Numbered from the stretch's first letter, positions 15,743-27,761 are shown. The stretch is DNA of 64,000 nt from Mesorhizobium sp. (GCA_004020645.1 SAQL01000009.1:1-64000), one strand, 5' to 3'. Translations and numbers: made by a program. Notes: a model not told the origin generated them from the sequence alone.

Positions 15743-17341
15743 CTAATCGAGCAGCGCCTGCAGCGTCTCGATGCGGTCGGCTTCGGCCGCCGGCTTGTCC
15801 CAGCGCAGCCGTGAAATGCGTGGAAAGCGCATGGCAACGCCGGATTTGTGCCGTGTCGAGCGGTTGAGCCCTTCGAACGCCACCTCCAGCACGAGACCTT
15901 GTCTGCGGTCGGCCCGTACCGAGCGGACCGGGCCAAAGCGCTCGATGGTGTTGTCGCGGACATATTTGTCGATCTGCCTCAGTTCCTCGTCGGTGAAGCC
16001 GAAATAGGCTTTCCCCACCGGCACCAGTTCCTCCGATCCTTCCGGGCCGGACCACACGCCAAACGTGTAGTCGGAATAAAAACTCGAACGCTTGCCGTGG
16101 CCGCGCTGGGCATACATCAGCACGGCGTCGACAGTGTGCGGATCGCGCTTCCATTTGAACCATGGACCTTTGGGCCGGCCGGTGACATACGGCGAATCCC
16201 AGCGCTTCAGCATTACGCCTTCGATGACCGGATGCAGCGGCTTGCGGCGCAATTCCTCCAGCGCCTGCCAGTCGGTGAATTCGACCAGGGGCGAAAGATC
16301 GAAGCGGCTCGGATCGAGCGTCTGCACGAAGGCTTCGAGGCGGCCGCGCCGCTCGCGGAAAGAGCGCGCGCGCAAGTCCTCGTCGCCGATCTGAAGCACG
16401 TCGTAGCAGCGCATGAAGGCCGGGTATTGCTGCTGGATCTTCGGTGTCACGCTCTTGCGGTTCAGCCGCTGCTGCAGGTCCGAGAACGTGCCGGTCGCCT
16501 GCAAGGGATCGCCGACCAGAAGCTCGCCGTCGAGGATGGCGGAAAAATCCATCGCCTCTGCGAGGTCCGGAAAGGCCCCGGAAACATCGTCGCCGGTGCG
16601 CGAATAGAGCCGGCGAATGCCGCCTTCCGAGACGGCCTGGACGCGGATGCCGTCCCATTTCCACTCGGCGGCGTAGTCGGCCGGGTCGAGCTTTTCGAGG
16701 TCGCCGTCACCGATCGGGTTCGACAGCATCACCGGCCGGAACAGTGCCACCGCTGTCTTTTTGGGTTTTTCTGCCTTGCCTTCCAGCCAGGCGAACAGCT
16801 CGGTATAGGGCGGCGTCAGCCCATGCCAGAGTTCTTCGATCTCGGCGACGTCGACCTTGCCGAGATCGGCTAGCGCCTGCTTGGCCAGCCGCGCCGAGAC
16901 GCCGATGCGCAGGCCGCCGGTGACCAGCTTTATGATGGCGAAGCGCGCTGAGATGCTGGCGCTGTCGAGCAGTCTGGCCAGCACCTTCGGTCCGTCGGAA
17001 CGGCTCGCCGCCTGTAATTTCGCGACGACCTCGGCGAGCGTCGGCTCATGGTTGGCGATATCCCCAGGCGATTGCGGCCAGACCAGCGACACCGTCTCCG
17101 CCAGGTCGCCGACATAGTCGTAGGAATAGCCGAACAGCACCGGGTCCATGCGTTCCATGACCAGCATGCGCAGCATAGCCGGCTTGACCGCCGCGATCGT
17201 CAGGTCGCCGGTAATGGCGGCCAGCGCCAGGCCGCGATCCGGATCCTCGACGCTGCGGAAATAATCGGTCAGCAACGTCAGCTTGCCGTTGCGCGACGGC
17301 GTCAGCACGAGGCGATCGAGGAGCTCGGCGAAGCGGTTCAT
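15743..17341 (-). CDS. ATP-dependent DNA ligase of the ligase/exonuclease repair cluster
   Basis: A 532-residue ligase. The nucleotidyl-attachment motif I is WKWDGIRV (Lys in the K-x-D-G signature); motif III-like ILDGELL, motif IV-like IEGVMLKRWDSPYVTGRPK and motif V WFKWKRD follow, with an OB-fold C-terminus. The N-terminal ~200 residues are the helical DNA-binding domain. It joins nicks using ATP and belongs to the accessory bacterial ligases that cluster with an exonuclease, an Lhr-type helicase and a phosphoesterase. Here only the exonuclease is adjacent, upstream, separated by a palindromic repeat. Confidence 0.9.
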   Translation of the reverse strand: MNRFAELLDRLVLTPSRNGKLTLLTDYFRSVEDPDRGLALAAITGDLTIAAVKPAMLRMLVMERMDPVLFGYSYDYVGDLAETVSLVWPQSPGDIANHEPTLAEVVAKLQAASRSDGPKVLARLLDSASISARFAIIKLVTGGLRIGVSARLAKQALADLGKVDVAEIEELWHGLTPPYTELFAWLEGKAEKPKKTAVALFRPVMLSNPIGDGDLEKLDPADYAAEWKWDGIRVQAVSEGGIRRLYSRTGDDVSGAFPDLAEAMDFSAILDGELLVGDPLQATGTFSDLQQRLNRKSVTPKIQQQYPAFMRCYDVLQIGDEDLRARSFRERRGRLEAFVQTLDPSRFDLSPLVEFTDWQALEELRRKPLHPVIEGVMLKRWDSPYVTGRPKGPWFKWKRDPHTVDAVLMYAQRGHGKRSSFYSDYTFGVWSGPEGSEELVPVGKAYFGFTDEELRQIDKYVRDNTIERFGPVRSVRADRRQGLVLEVAFEGLNRSTRHKSGVAMRFPRISRLRWDKPAAEADRIETLQALLD

Positions 17342-17377
17342 GACGGTGTGCGCCGTGAGCCAGCGTCGCGTTCTGTC

Positions 17378-17538
17378 GCGCCCCCCTCTGTCCTGCCGGA
17401 CATCTCCCCCACGAGGGGGGAGATTGGCAGTTTCGTTCTTGCCGCCCGTCCTACAACGTCAGTGATTGGCGAAAGCCGGCGCGACATCCGATCTCCCCCC
17501 AAGTGGGGGAGATGGCCGGCAGGCCAGAGGGGGGCGCC
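17378..17538. repeat. Rhizobial palindromic element, copy 1 (CGCCCCCCTCTG type)
   Basis: About 160 bases whose ends are inverted repeats: CGCCCCCCTCTGTCCTGCCG on the left and CGGCAGGCCAGAGGGGGGCG on the right, with an inner pair ATCTCCCCCAC/GTGGGGGAGAT. Two related copies lie at 38,779-38,973 and 45,683-45,876. It sits between the exonuclease and ligase genes, so it would be transcribed as a long hairpin in their mRNA. Confidence 0.85.
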
Positions 17539-17573
17539 GTTGAGCGCTACACCGGCGGTTGCTGGCTCCATCC

Positions 17574-18584
17574 TCAATCGCCCTCGTCCTCATAGCCGAC
17601 GAGATGCAGCGGCCTGGCGGCGATGCCTTCGAGTTCGCACCAGCGCACCAGCGCTTCCTCGCGACCATGCGTCACCCAGATTTCCCCGGCGCCGGTTTCC
17701 CTGATCGTGGCGGTCAGCTCGTCCCAGTCGGCGTGGTCGGAAATGATCAGCGGCAGCTCGACGCCGCCCTGCTTGGCGCGCTGGCGGATGCGCATCCAGC
17801 CGGACGCAAAGCACGAGATCGGATCGGGAAAGCGTCGCGCCCAGCGGTCGGCGAAGGCCGATGGCGGGCCGACTACGATGGCCCCAGTGAAGTCGTCCCT
17901 GCCACCGCTTTCGACGGTCGCCGGCTCCAGTGTCCCGAGGTCGATGCCCTGGCTCTGATAGTAGTCGCTGAGCTTGGCCAGCGCGCCATGGATGTAGATC
18001 GGCCTGTTGTAGCCGGCATCGCGCAGCAACCGCATGACGCGTTGCGCCTTGCCGAGCGCATAGGCGCCGACCAGATGCGCGCGTTCGGGAAACTGCGCCG
18101 TCGATTTCAGCAGGCGGGCGATCTCTTCGGTATCGGGCGGATGGCGGAACACCGGCAGGCCGAAGGTCGCCTCGGTGATGAACACGTCGCACTTGACCGG
18201 TTCGAACGGCTCGCAAGTTGCGTCCCTCTGGCGCTTGTAGTCGCCTGAGGCGACGATGCATGAGCCCTGATGCACGACCTCGATCTGTGCCGAGCCGAGC
18301 ACATGGCCGGCCGGATGGAAGGTTACGGCGACGCCGTTCAGCGCAATCGTCTCGCCAAGTGCTGCCGCTTGCGTGGTCCCGGCAAAGCCCTCGCCGTAGC
18401 GCAGCCCCATGATGTCCAGCGTCTGTTGCGTGGCCAATACCGAACGGTGGCCGGAACGGGCATGGTCGGAATGGCCGTGCGTGATCAGCGCCCGGTTGAC
18501 CGGCCGCACCGGATCGATGAAGAAATCGCCGGCTGGGCAATAGAGGCCCTCGGGCCGGGGGTGAAGCAGGTCGCTGGCGCGCAT
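17574..18584 (-). CDS. Ligase-associated DNA exonuclease, metallo-beta-lactamase fold
   Basis: A 336-residue protein with the HGHSDHA metal-binding motif and later GHVLGSAQIE, SGDYKR, and a C-terminal SDHADWDEL followed by VTHGREE, the pattern of beta-CASP-like nucleases. It belongs to the exonucleases encoded with ATP-dependent ligases and expected to trim DNA ends before sealing. The ATG at 18,584 (ASDLLHPRPEGLYC) is preferred over longer frames because family members start there. The ligase gene is 232 bases downstream in the same direction, so the two probably form one repair unit. Confidence 0.85.
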   Translation of the reverse strand: MRASDLLHPRPEGLYCPAGDFFIDPVRPVNRALITHGHSDHARSGHRSVLATQQTLDIMGLRYGEGFAGTTQAAALGETIALNGVAVTFHPAGHVLGSAQIEVVHQGSCIVASGDYKRQRDATCEPFEPVKCDVFITEATFGLPVFRHPPDTEEIARLLKSTAQFPERAHLVGAYALGKAQRVMRLLRDAGYNRPIYIHGALAKLSDYYQSQGIDLGTLEPATVESGGRDDFTGAIVVGPPSAFADRWARRFPDPISCFASGWMRIRQRAKQGGVELPLIISDHADWDELTATIRETGAGEIWVTHGREEALVRWCELEGIAARPLHLVGYEDEGD

Positions 18585-18802
18585 GGCTCCAAGATAGTTG
18601 CTAATTCCGGCGCGGGAAGCCTGTTGCAAGTGACTGCTGACTCGGCATACAGGCAACTGCCGGCGGGATCTCCATCACGAAACCGCATCAGGCCTCGTCC
18701 GGCGACGCTTTTCGTTCATCTGCGCCACACCTGGCGGCGGCTGCGAAAAAGCCTGGATTCACATGCCCCGAAAGGGCAGGACACCAACACGGAGGACCTT
18801 GC

Positions 18803-19135
18803 ATGCGCTGGAACTTGGTGGTCTTGGCACCTTGCCTGGCAATGGCCGGTTGCGTCGGCACCTCGATTGCCGAGCGACAGGACGCGAATGTCCAGTCCTC
18901 GCTGCAATATGATAGCGTGCCTTGCGATCAGTTGCTGGCGCAACGCAACCGGCTGGCGCAGCGATTTCGCCTTCCGCAGGATGCCAAGCCGTCTTTCTCC
19001 GATCCGGGGGTGGGCCTCGGCCCGTTCACGCCGGACGTCCGTCCCAAGGCCCAGCGCGACGTCGAACAGGCAAGCGGCCGGATCGACGCCATGAACCGGT
19101 CGATCGCCCGCCGCGAATGTGGCAAGCCGGGTTAA
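18803..19135 (+). CDS. Small lipoprotein
   Basis: A 110-residue protein with a type II signal peptide and the lipobox MAGC (Cys17). The mature part has two or three further Cys and helical stretches (CDQLLAQRNRLAQRF, QASGRIDAMNRSIARREC). GGAGG lies 7 bases before the ATG. It is short and unassigned, but its layout is common in rhizobial genomes. It converges on and overlaps the reductase gene by 4 bases at the stop codons. Confidence 0.75.
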   Translation: MRWNLVVLAPCLAMAGCVGTSIAERQDANVQSSLQYDSVPCDQLLAQRNRLAQRFRLPQDAKPSFSDPGVGLGPFTPDVRPKAQRDVEQASGRIDAMNRSIARRECGKPG

Positions 19136-20073
19136 TACCCCGCCTTGCGATCCACCACGTTCTCGAGCTTTTCGCCGCGCTCGAAGGCGGCCATCTGGCG
19201 CAGCATGATCGGCACCAGATGCACGGGATCGGATGTCGCCGCCGCGTGCGGCGTCACGAACACTTTCGGGTGGTTCCACAGCCGGCTGGTCTTCGGCAGC
19301 GGCTCGACCTCGAATACGTCGAGGCTCGCTTCCTTGAGCGTGCCGTCGTCCAGCGCGCGCACGATGTCGGCATCCTTCTGCAGGCGGCCGCGCCCGGCAT
19401 TGATCAGCACGGAGCCGCCGAGGCCGTTGCGTTTCCTCAACTCCTTCAGCACGCCGTAATTGACGATGCCTTGCGTCTGCGGCGTAAGCGGTAACAGCAC
19501 CACTAGAATGTCGGTGGCGTTGAGGAACGGGATCAATCCGGCCTCACCCGCATAGGTCGAAACGCCGTCCATCGGCCGCTCGCTGCGCGACCAGCCGTTG
19601 ACCGCAAAGCCGAGCGACAAAAGCACCGACGCCGCCGCGCGGCCAAGCGTGCCGAGCCCCATGATGCCGACGGAGATGTCGCCGGCCGGCCGCTGCGGCG
19701 GCTCGTGCCAGATCTTCTTTTGCTGCTGCGACCGGTAGAGCATGCCCTGGCGATGGTGGTCGAGCACCCGCCAGACGACATATTCGGTCATGTACTGGGT
19801 CAAATTGTCGGCCACGACCTTGACGATCGGCACGTCGGGCAAAGTCGGATCGGCGAAGATGTGGTCGACGCCGGCGCCGATCGAAAAGACAGCGCGCAGA
19901 TTGGGCAGCGACGACAGAAGGTTCGGCCGCTGCTTCCACACCACCGCATAGGTGATCGAAGGGTCGCTGGCGCCGTCCGGCTCCAGCACAACCTCGCGTT
20001 CGGCCGACAAGAGTTCGCGCCAACGGCCCGGATGGATACCGGTGAGGGCAAGCAGGACACGGCCTTTTTCCAT
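19132..20073 (-). CDS. ghrA: Glyoxylate/hydroxypyruvate reductase A-like dehydrogenase
   Basis: A 313-residue D-isomer-specific 2-hydroxyacid dehydrogenase. The dinucleotide site is VGIMGLGTLGRAAASVL (residues ~135-151); INAGRG carries the substrate-binding Arg, and TPHAAA the catalytic His. Members of the GhrA subgroup reduce glyoxylate or hydroxypyruvate with NADPH in the cytoplasm. The GAGVDHI and lack of a long N-terminal extension fit GhrA. It starts 32 bases after the yejF stop and could be read from the peptide-importer transcript, but a functional link is not evident. Confidence 0.85.
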   Translation of the reverse strand: MEKGRVLLALTGIHPGRWRELLSAEREVVLEPDGASDPSITYAVVWKQRPNLLSSLPNLRAVFSIGAGVDHIFADPTLPDVPIVKVVADNLTQYMTEYVVWRVLDHHRQGMLYRSQQQKKIWHEPPQRPAGDISVGIMGLGTLGRAAASVLLSLGFAVNGWSRSERPMDGVSTYAGEAGLIPFLNATDILVVLLPLTPQTQGIVNYGVLKELRKRNGLGGSVLINAGRGRLQKDADIVRALDDGTLKEASLDVFEVEPLPKTSRLWNHPKVFVTPHAAATSDPVHLVPIMLRQMAAFERGEKLENVVDRKAGY

Positions 20074-20105
20074 TGCGGGTTCTTTTTCCTTTATGCGGGT
20101 TCAGC

Positions 20106-21733
<1,628 letters not shown>

Positions 21734-21737
<4 letters not shown>

Positions 21738-22873
21738 CTGAACGTCTTGCGCGGATCGAAGGCGTCGCGGGTCGCCTCGCCGACGAAGACCAGCAGCGAC
21801 AGCATCAGGGAGATGACGACGAAGCCGGAAATGCCCAGCCATGGCGCGTTGAGGTTGCGCTGCGCCTGCTTCAGGAGCTCGCCCAGCGACGCCGAGCCGG
21901 GCGGCAGGCCGAAGCCAAGGTAGTCGAGCGAGGTCAGCGTCGAGATCGAGCCGCTGAGCAGGAAGGGCAGGAAGGTCAGCGTCGCCACCATGGCGTTGGG
22001 CAACAAATGCCGGAACATGATAGTACCGTTGGGTACGCCCAGTGCGCGCGCCGCGTTGACATATTCGAAGTTGCGGGCGCGCAGGAACTCGGCCCGCACC
22101 ACGCCGACCAGCGCCACCCAGGAGAACAGCAGCATCAGCCCGAGCAGGATGAAGAAGCCGGGCGGCAGGATGGCGGCGACGATCAGCAAGAGATAAAGCA
22201 CCGGGATCGCCGACCAGATTTCTATGAAGCGCTGGAACAGAAGGTCGGTCCAGCCGCCGAAATAGCCCTGCAATGCGCCGGCCGTCACGCCGATCAGCGC
22301 CGAGCCGGCGGTGAGGATTAGGCCGAACAGCACCGAGACCCTGAATCCGTAGATGACGCGCGCCAGCACGTCACGAGCCTGGTCGTCGGTGCCCAGCCAG
22401 TTCCAGTTGCCGACGACGCAATTGGGGTCGGCCGCACCTTGCGGATACTGGTTGCAGCGTGTCTTGGCGTCATAGAGCCAGGACGGCTTGGTGGGCGCCG
22501 CCTCGGGGATGGCGTTGTTGACGGTCCGGTAGGAGTAGCGGACCGGCGGCCAGATCATCCAGCCATGAGCATTGATCTCGTCCTGGATGACCGGGTCGCG
22601 ATAGTCGGTGACCGCATAAAAGCCGCCGAACTTCTCCTCGGGATAAGCGACCACGACCGGAAACAGGATTTCGCCCTTGTAGGAGACGAGGACCGGCTTG
22701 TCGTTGGCGATCCATTCGGAAAACAGCGACAGCACGAAAAGCACGAGGAATATCCACAACGACCAGTAGCCGCGCCGGTTGGCCCTGAAATTCTGCAGGC
22801 GCCGCTGGTTGAGCGGCGACAGCCAGGGTCGGGCAATCCGGCCCGGCGCCGTGTCGGCTGCGGCCCCGGCCAT
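21734..22873 (-). CDS. yejE: Peptide ABC importer permease
   Basis: A 379-residue inner-membrane permease of the DppC/OppC class. An N-terminal membrane helix (YWSLWIFLVLFVLSLFSEW) is followed by a ~150-residue periplasmic insertion characteristic of YejE, with YSYRTVN and a DDQARDVLARVIYG segment. Five more helices follow, and the ATPase-docking EAA-like loop reads EFLRARNFEYVNAARALG. The ATG overlaps the yejB stop (ATGA-type), consistent with translational coupling. Confidence 0.9.
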
Positions 22874-23967
22874 CAGACGTCTCTCCGCTCGAAGTCGATG
22901 CGCGGGTCGACCCAGGTATAAATCAGGTCGGACAGGAGGCCGACAATCAGGCCAAGCAGCGAGAAAATGTAGAGGTTGGCGAACACCACCGGGTAGTCGC
23001 GCTCGACCACCGACCTGAAACCGAGCAGGCCGAGGCCATCGAGCGAAAAGATGTTCTCGATCAGCAGCGAGCCGGTGAAGAAGGCCGAGATGAAGGCGCC
23101 CGGAAAACCGGCGACGACGATCAGCATGGCGTTGCGGAAGACGTGACCGTAGAGAACCTGCCGTTCCGACAGACCCTTGGCGCGCGCGGTCACCACATAT
23201 TGCTTGCGGATTTCCTCGAGGAACGAATTCTTGGTCAGCAGCGTCGTGGTGGCGAAGGCCGACAGCACCAGCGCCGTCAGCGGCAAGGTCATGTGCCAGA
23301 GATAGTCGACGATCCGCGCCGGCCAGGACAGCTGGTCCCAATTGTCGGAGGTGATGCCGCGCAGCGGGAACCAGTCGTAGAACGATCCGCCGGCAAACAG
23401 CACCATCAGCAGGATGCCGAACAGGAACCCCGGAATGGCGTAGCCGACAATGACGACGCCGCTGGTCCATACGTCGAATGCCGAGCCGTCCTTGACTGCC
23501 TTGCGGATGCCGAGCGGGATCGAGATCAGGTAGGACAGCAGCGTGATCCACAGCCCGATCGAGATCGACACCGGCATCTTCTCCAGGATCAGCTCGATCA
23601 CCGAGATGTCACGGAAATAGCTGTCGCCGAAATCGAACCGGATATAGTTCCACAGCATCATGCCGAAGCGCTCGAGCGGTGGCTTGTCGAAGCCGAACTG
23701 CTTTTCCAGCTTGGCGATGAATTCGGGGTCGAGCCCTTGCGCGCCGCGATATTTCGAACCGACGTCGCCGGCCACGTCGACATTGGTGGCGCCGGCGTCA
23801 CCACCGCCGCCGCCAAGCCGATCGCTGCCGCCCTGGTTGGTCAGCCTGGCGATGACCTGCTCGACCGGCCCGCCCGGCGCGAACTGAATAACGGCGAAGG
23901 ACACCGCCATGATGCCGAACAGGGTCGGGATCATCAGCAGGATGCGGCGCAGGATATAGGCGCCCAT
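22873..23967 (-). CDS. yejB: Peptide ABC importer permease
   Basis: A 364-residue permease of the DppB/OppB class. It starts with [20 protein letters not shown], the family's typical first helix. A Gly-rich periplasmic insertion follows ([13 protein letters not shown]), then six helices in all and the docking loop [22 protein letters not shown]. It lies 30 bases after the second substrate-binding gene and is coupled to yejE. With YejE it forms the membrane channel. Confidence 0.9.
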   Translation of the reverse strand: MGAYILRRILLMIPTLFGIMAVSFAVIQFAPGGPVEQVIARLTNQGGSDRLGGGGGDAGATNVDVAGDVGSKYRGAQGLDPEFIAKLEKQFGFDKPPLERFGMMLWNYIRFDFGDSYFRDISVIELILEKMPVSISIGLWITLLSYLISIPLGIRKAVKDGSAFDVWTSGVVIVGYAIPGFLFGILLMVLFAGGSFYDWFPLRGITSDNWDQLSWPARIVDYLWHMTLPLTALVLSAFATTTLLTKNSFLEEIRKQYVVTARAKGLSERQVLYGHVFRNAMLIVVAGFPGAFISAFFTGSLLIENIFSLDGLGLLGFRSVVERDYPVVFANLYIFSLLGLIVGLLSDLIYTWVDPRIDFERRDV

Positions 23968-23997
23968 CAGGCTCTCTGCCTTGCTTGAGCGAAAATC

Positions 23998-25884
23998 TCA
24001 CCCTTTGCCAATCTTTGCCGCCTTGTCCTTGTCGAACCACCACAGCGCCTCGACCGGAAAGCCGAAATCGGGCTTCTGCTCGGGAAAGCCGAACATGTCC
24101 CAATAGGCGACTCGGTGATTCGCGAGATAATATGTTGGAATCCAGTCTAGCCGCGCGCGCAAGACCCGGTCGAGTGCTTTGAGCGCCGTGACCAGTTCGA
24201 CCCGGCTCTGCGCCTTGCCGGCTGCCTCGATCAGCGCGTCGACGGCTTTGCTTTCCGTACCGGGATAGTTGCGCATCCCCGGCGTTTTCGCCATCCGCGA
24301 ATCATAGAGGATTTCCAGGCCGTCGGCAGTCGGCGTCGCCCCGATCGACCATGCGAGCAGGTTGAAATCGAAGTCGAAATTGCTCTGCCGCTGTTCATAT
24401 TGCGTCGAATCGACCTGCCGGATCGAAGCGTCGATGCCGATCGTTTTCATGTTCTCGGCCCACGGGGAGAAAAGGCGAACAATGCCATCGTCCTCAGCCA
24501 GCATTTCCACCCGCAGGCGCTCGCCCTTTTCATTGACGACGAAATTGCCGGCTCGCTTCCAGCCGGCTTCGGCAAGCAGTTTCGAAGCCGCGCGCAGCAG
24601 CTTGCGGTCGTGGCCCGAACCGTCGGAGACAGGCTGCATCACCGCTTCGCCGAAGGTTTCCGGCGGCAACTCGGCTCGGAACGGCTCCAGCAGGGCCAAT
24701 TCCTCGGGCGAGGGCAGGCCCTCGGCCTTGTAATCCGACCGTTCGAAGTTCGATTGCGATTGCTCGTAGGCGCCGTAAAACAGAACCCGCCTGGTCCATT
24801 CGAAATCGAAGCAATTGGCGATCGCGCGTCTGACGCGCACATCGCGGAATTGCGGACGACGCTGGTTCAGCGCGACAGCCTGCATGGACGGCGTTTTCTC
24901 GCCGGGAAATTCGCGTTTGACGACCCTGCCGTCCTGCAGCGCCGGGAAGTCGTAACCGGTCGCCCATACCCGCGAGGTAAATTCCTCGCGAAAATGCGTG
25001 TCCCCCTTTTTCAGGGCTTCAAACGCTGCCTGGCGATTGATGTAAAAGTCGATGCGGATGCGGTCGAAATTATAGAGGCCGCGGTTCACGGCCAGATCCC
25101 GGCCCCAATAGTCGGCGACCCGCTCATATTCGACGGTCTGTCCCGCGGCCACGCGCCCCATTTTGTAGGGTCCGGAGCCGAGCGGCGGTTTCATTGTCGA
25201 GGCATCGAAATCATTGACCGTATAAAAGGCTTTGGACACGATCGGCATTGCGACGACCGCAAGAATATTCTGCGCGGACTGTTTGCCGTTGAAGGTGAGG
25301 TTGACGGTTGCCGGATCGACCGCGACCGCCTCCGTCATATGACGCAACACCTGGGAAAGGTTCGGATGGCCCTTGTCCTTGTAAAGCTTCAATGCGAAGG
25401 CGACGTCCTCCGCGGTCAGTGGCGAGCCGTCGTGGAAGCGCGCTTGTGGTCGCAGGCTGAAGCGGAAGCCATTGCGGTCCGGCGACAAGGTAACGGACTC
25501 GGCAAGCCGGCCATAGACCGCATCCGGCTCATCGAGAGCGCTTGCCATCAGCGAATCGAAACAGAGTTCGGTGCGCGGCGGCGATTCCCCCCTCAACACC
25601 AGCGAATTCAGCGTGTTGAACGTCAGGAAGCTCTGGTTGAAGGTGGCGTTCGGCGGTGCGAAATTCATCTGGCCGCCCTTGGGCGCGTCCGGATTGACAT
25701 AGTCGAAATGCGTGAAACCTGGGGAATATTTGAGATCGCCGAAGGCCGACAGGCCGTGCAGCTTGACGCCGGTCGGGATGGCGGCGAAGGCACGGCCGGG
25801 CAGCAAAGCTGCCGCCGTGGCCGCGACGCCCAGGGCCAGAAAGTCGCGGCGGGCTAGAGAGACGCGGCGGGGGAGCGCCGCCAT
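23998..25884 (-). CDS. Second peptide-binding protein of the yej operon, Tat-type signal
   Basis: A 628-residue family-5 extracellular solute-binding protein. Its N-terminus is a twin-arginine-like signal (LARRDFLALGVAATAAALL, cleavage near AFA), unlike the Sec signal of the neighbour. FDYVNPDAPKGG, LTAEDVAFALKLYKD and PPLGSGPYKM are typical YejA-type motifs. It overlaps the yejA stop by one base (TGATG). Duplicate YejA-like proteins (yejA1A2BEF) are known in Sinorhizobium meliloti, where this importer affects sensitivity to host antimicrobial peptides. The two proteins may widen the range of peptides bound. Confidence 0.85.
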   Translation of the reverse strand: MAALPRRVSLARRDFLALGVAATAAALLPGRAFAAIPTGVKLHGLSAFGDLKYSPGFTHFDYVNPDAPKGGQMNFAPPNATFNQSFLTFNTLNSLVLRGESPPRTELCFDSLMASALDEPDAVYGRLAESVTLSPDRNGFRFSLRPQARFHDGSPLTAEDVAFALKLYKDKGHPNLSQVLRHMTEAVAVDPATVNLTFNGKQSAQNILAVVAMPIVSKAFYTVNDFDASTMKPPLGSGPYKMGRVAAGQTVEYERVADYWGRDLAVNRGLYNFDRIRIDFYINRQAAFEALKKGDTHFREEFTSRVWATGYDFPALQDGRVVKREFPGEKTPSMQAVALNQRRPQFRDVRVRRAIANCFDFEWTRRVLFYGAYEQSQSNFERSDYKAEGLPSPEELALLEPFRAELPPETFGEAVMQPVSDGSGHDRKLLRAASKLLAEAGWKRAGNFVVNEKGERLRVEMLAEDDGIVRLFSPWAENMKTIGIDASIRQVDSTQYEQRQSNFDFDFNLLAWSIGATPTADGLEILYDSRMAKTPGMRNYPGTESKAVDALIEAAGKAQSRVELVTALKALDRVLRARLDWIPTYYLANHRVAYWDMFGFPEQKPDFGFPVEALWWFDKDKAAKIGKG

Positions 25885-27761
25885 CAATTGCCACTCTTGT
25901 ATTTTGCCGCCAGCGCCTTTTCCTTGTCCGCATCGATCCACCAGGAATTCTGGTCGACGCCGCTATAGGTCGGCTGCTTTTCCGGGATGCCGAACTTGTT
26001 CCAATAGGCTATCCAGACCACCGACCGATGGTGTTGCGGCACGACATAGTAATTCCAAAGCAGCACCCGGTCGAGCGCATGGGTGGCAGCAACCAGATCG
26101 TCGCGGTCGGTGGCGAAGATGACGCGATCGACCAGCGCATCGACGACCGGGTTCTTGATGCCGGCATAGTTGCGCGATCCGGGCGTGTCGGCGGCCTTGG
26201 AGCTCCAGAAGTCGCGCTGCTCGTTGCCCGGCGAATCCGACTGCCCCAACTGCGATATGGTGACGTCGAAATCGAAATTGTTGATGCGGTTGATGTATTG
26301 GGTCTGGTCGATCAGCCGCAGCGTGGCGTCGACGCCGATCTTGCGCAGATTGGCGATGTAGGGACTGGAAAGGACCTGGTCGGTATCGTTCCAGCCGAGG
26401 ATTTCGAACTTGAAAGGCTCGCCCGTCTTGGCATTGACCATCTTGCCGCCCTTGATCACCCAGCCCGCCTTGGCGAAGAGATCGACCGCGGTCTTGAGAT
26501 ACTTGCGTTCCGCCTGTGGCGAATCGTAGACCGGCAGCTTGAATTCCTGGGTGAAGACTTCGGGCGGCAGCTTGTCGCGATATGGCTCGAGGATTTCCAG
26601 CTCCTTGCCTTGCGGCAGGCCGCTCGATGCCAGTTCGGTGCCTTGGAAGTAACTGCTGGTACGGGTGTTGGAACCGAAGAACAAGGTACGATTCATAGTC
26701 TCGAAATCGAGCGGGTAAGTCAGCGCGGCGCGCACCAGACGATCCCCAAACAGCGGACGCCTTGTGTTGAGCATGAAGGCCTGCATCGGTTCGGGTGAGG
26801 CGGTCTTGAATTCCTGCTTGATGACGTCGCCTGCCTGGACCGCCGGGAAACTATAGGCGGTGTTCCAGCGCCTCGAACTGTTTTCCGGCCTGATGTCATG
26901 CAGTCCGCCCTTGGTGAAGGCTTGCCAGGCCGCATTGTCGTCGAGAAAATAGCTGAAACGCTGCCTGTCGAAATTCTCGCGGCCGATCTTCACCGGCAGT
27001 TTGGCAGCCCAGTAGTCCGGAACCCTCTGCCAGATGATTTCGGAGCCCGGCTTGAAGCTGGCGATCTTGTAGGCGGCCGAGCCGAGCGGCGGCTCCTGTG
27101 TCGGCCTGGTGATGTCGCGCTTCTTGCCGTTGGCGTCGGTGCCTTCCCACCAATGCTTCGGCAGCACAACCAGATCGCCGAGAATCTTGGGCAACTCCCG
27201 GTTGCCCTTCTGGTCGAAATGGAATTCCACCTCGCGGTCGGAAACCGCGACCGCATCGGTAACATTCTCGAAATAGCGGCTGTACATCGGGCTGTTGGCC
27301 TTCAGCACCTGAAACGACCAGATTACATCGTCGGTGGTGATCGGCTTGCCGTCATGCCATTTGGCCCGCGAATCAAGACGGTAGGTCGCCGACGAATAGT
27401 CGTCCGGATGTTTGTAGGCGTCGGCGATCAACGGATGGCTGACGCTGCCTTCGTCGGTCGCCTGCTCCATCAGCGTGTCGTAGAGCAAGCCCCCGCCGAA
27501 TTGTGCAAAACCGGCTGCCGGCGAACCCTGGACGATATAGGGATTGAAGCTGTCGAACGTGCCGAGCACCACCGAATTCAGCGTGCCGCCCTTCGGCGCG
27601 TTCGGATTGACGTAGTCGTAGTGCTGGAAGTTATTGCCATATTTGGATTCGCCGATCAGCGACGAGGTGGTGCGCCATTCGTCCGCGAAGGCTGCCTGCA
27701 GGCCGCCGGCAAAAGCCGCCACAACCAGCATCGATCTGAGAAACGTTCGGCCAACCGTCAT
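25884..27761 (-). CDS. yejA: Peptide-binding protein of the yej importer
   Basis: A 625-residue periplasmic solute-binding protein of family 5. The signal peptide covers residues 1-26 (cleavage after AFA). YDYVNPNAPKGGTLN, ITTDDVIWSFQVLK, PPLGSAAYKI and the C-terminal WIAYWNKFGIPEKQPTY are characteristic of YejA. It is the first gene of the yejA-SBP-yejB-yejE-yejF operon, with overlapping or very close spacing throughout, so the promoter should lie between 27,762 and the cytochrome terminator at 27,867. Confidence 0.9.
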   Translation of the reverse strand: MTVGRTFLRSMLVVAAFAGGLQAAFADEWRTTSSLIGESKYGNNFQHYDYVNPNAPKGGTLNSVVLGTFDSFNPYIVQGSPAAGFAQFGGGLLYDTLMEQATDEGSVSHPLIADAYKHPDDYSSATYRLDSRAKWHDGKPITTDDVIWSFQVLKANSPMYSRYFENVTDAVAVSDREVEFHFDQKGNRELPKILGDLVVLPKHWWEGTDANGKKRDITRPTQEPPLGSAAYKIASFKPGSEIIWQRVPDYWAAKLPVKIGRENFDRQRFSYFLDDNAAWQAFTKGGLHDIRPENSSRRWNTAYSFPAVQAGDVIKQEFKTASPEPMQAFMLNTRRPLFGDRLVRAALTYPLDFETMNRTLFFGSNTRTSSYFQGTELASSGLPQGKELEILEPYRDKLPPEVFTQEFKLPVYDSPQAERKYLKTAVDLFAKAGWVIKGGKMVNAKTGEPFKFEILGWNDTDQVLSSPYIANLRKIGVDATLRLIDQTQYINRINNFDFDVTISQLGQSDSPGNEQRDFWSSKAADTPGSRNYAGIKNPVVDALVDRVIFATDRDDLVAATHALDRVLLWNYYVVPQHHRSVVWIAYWNKFGIPEKQPTYSGVDQNSWWIDADKEKALAAKYKSGN

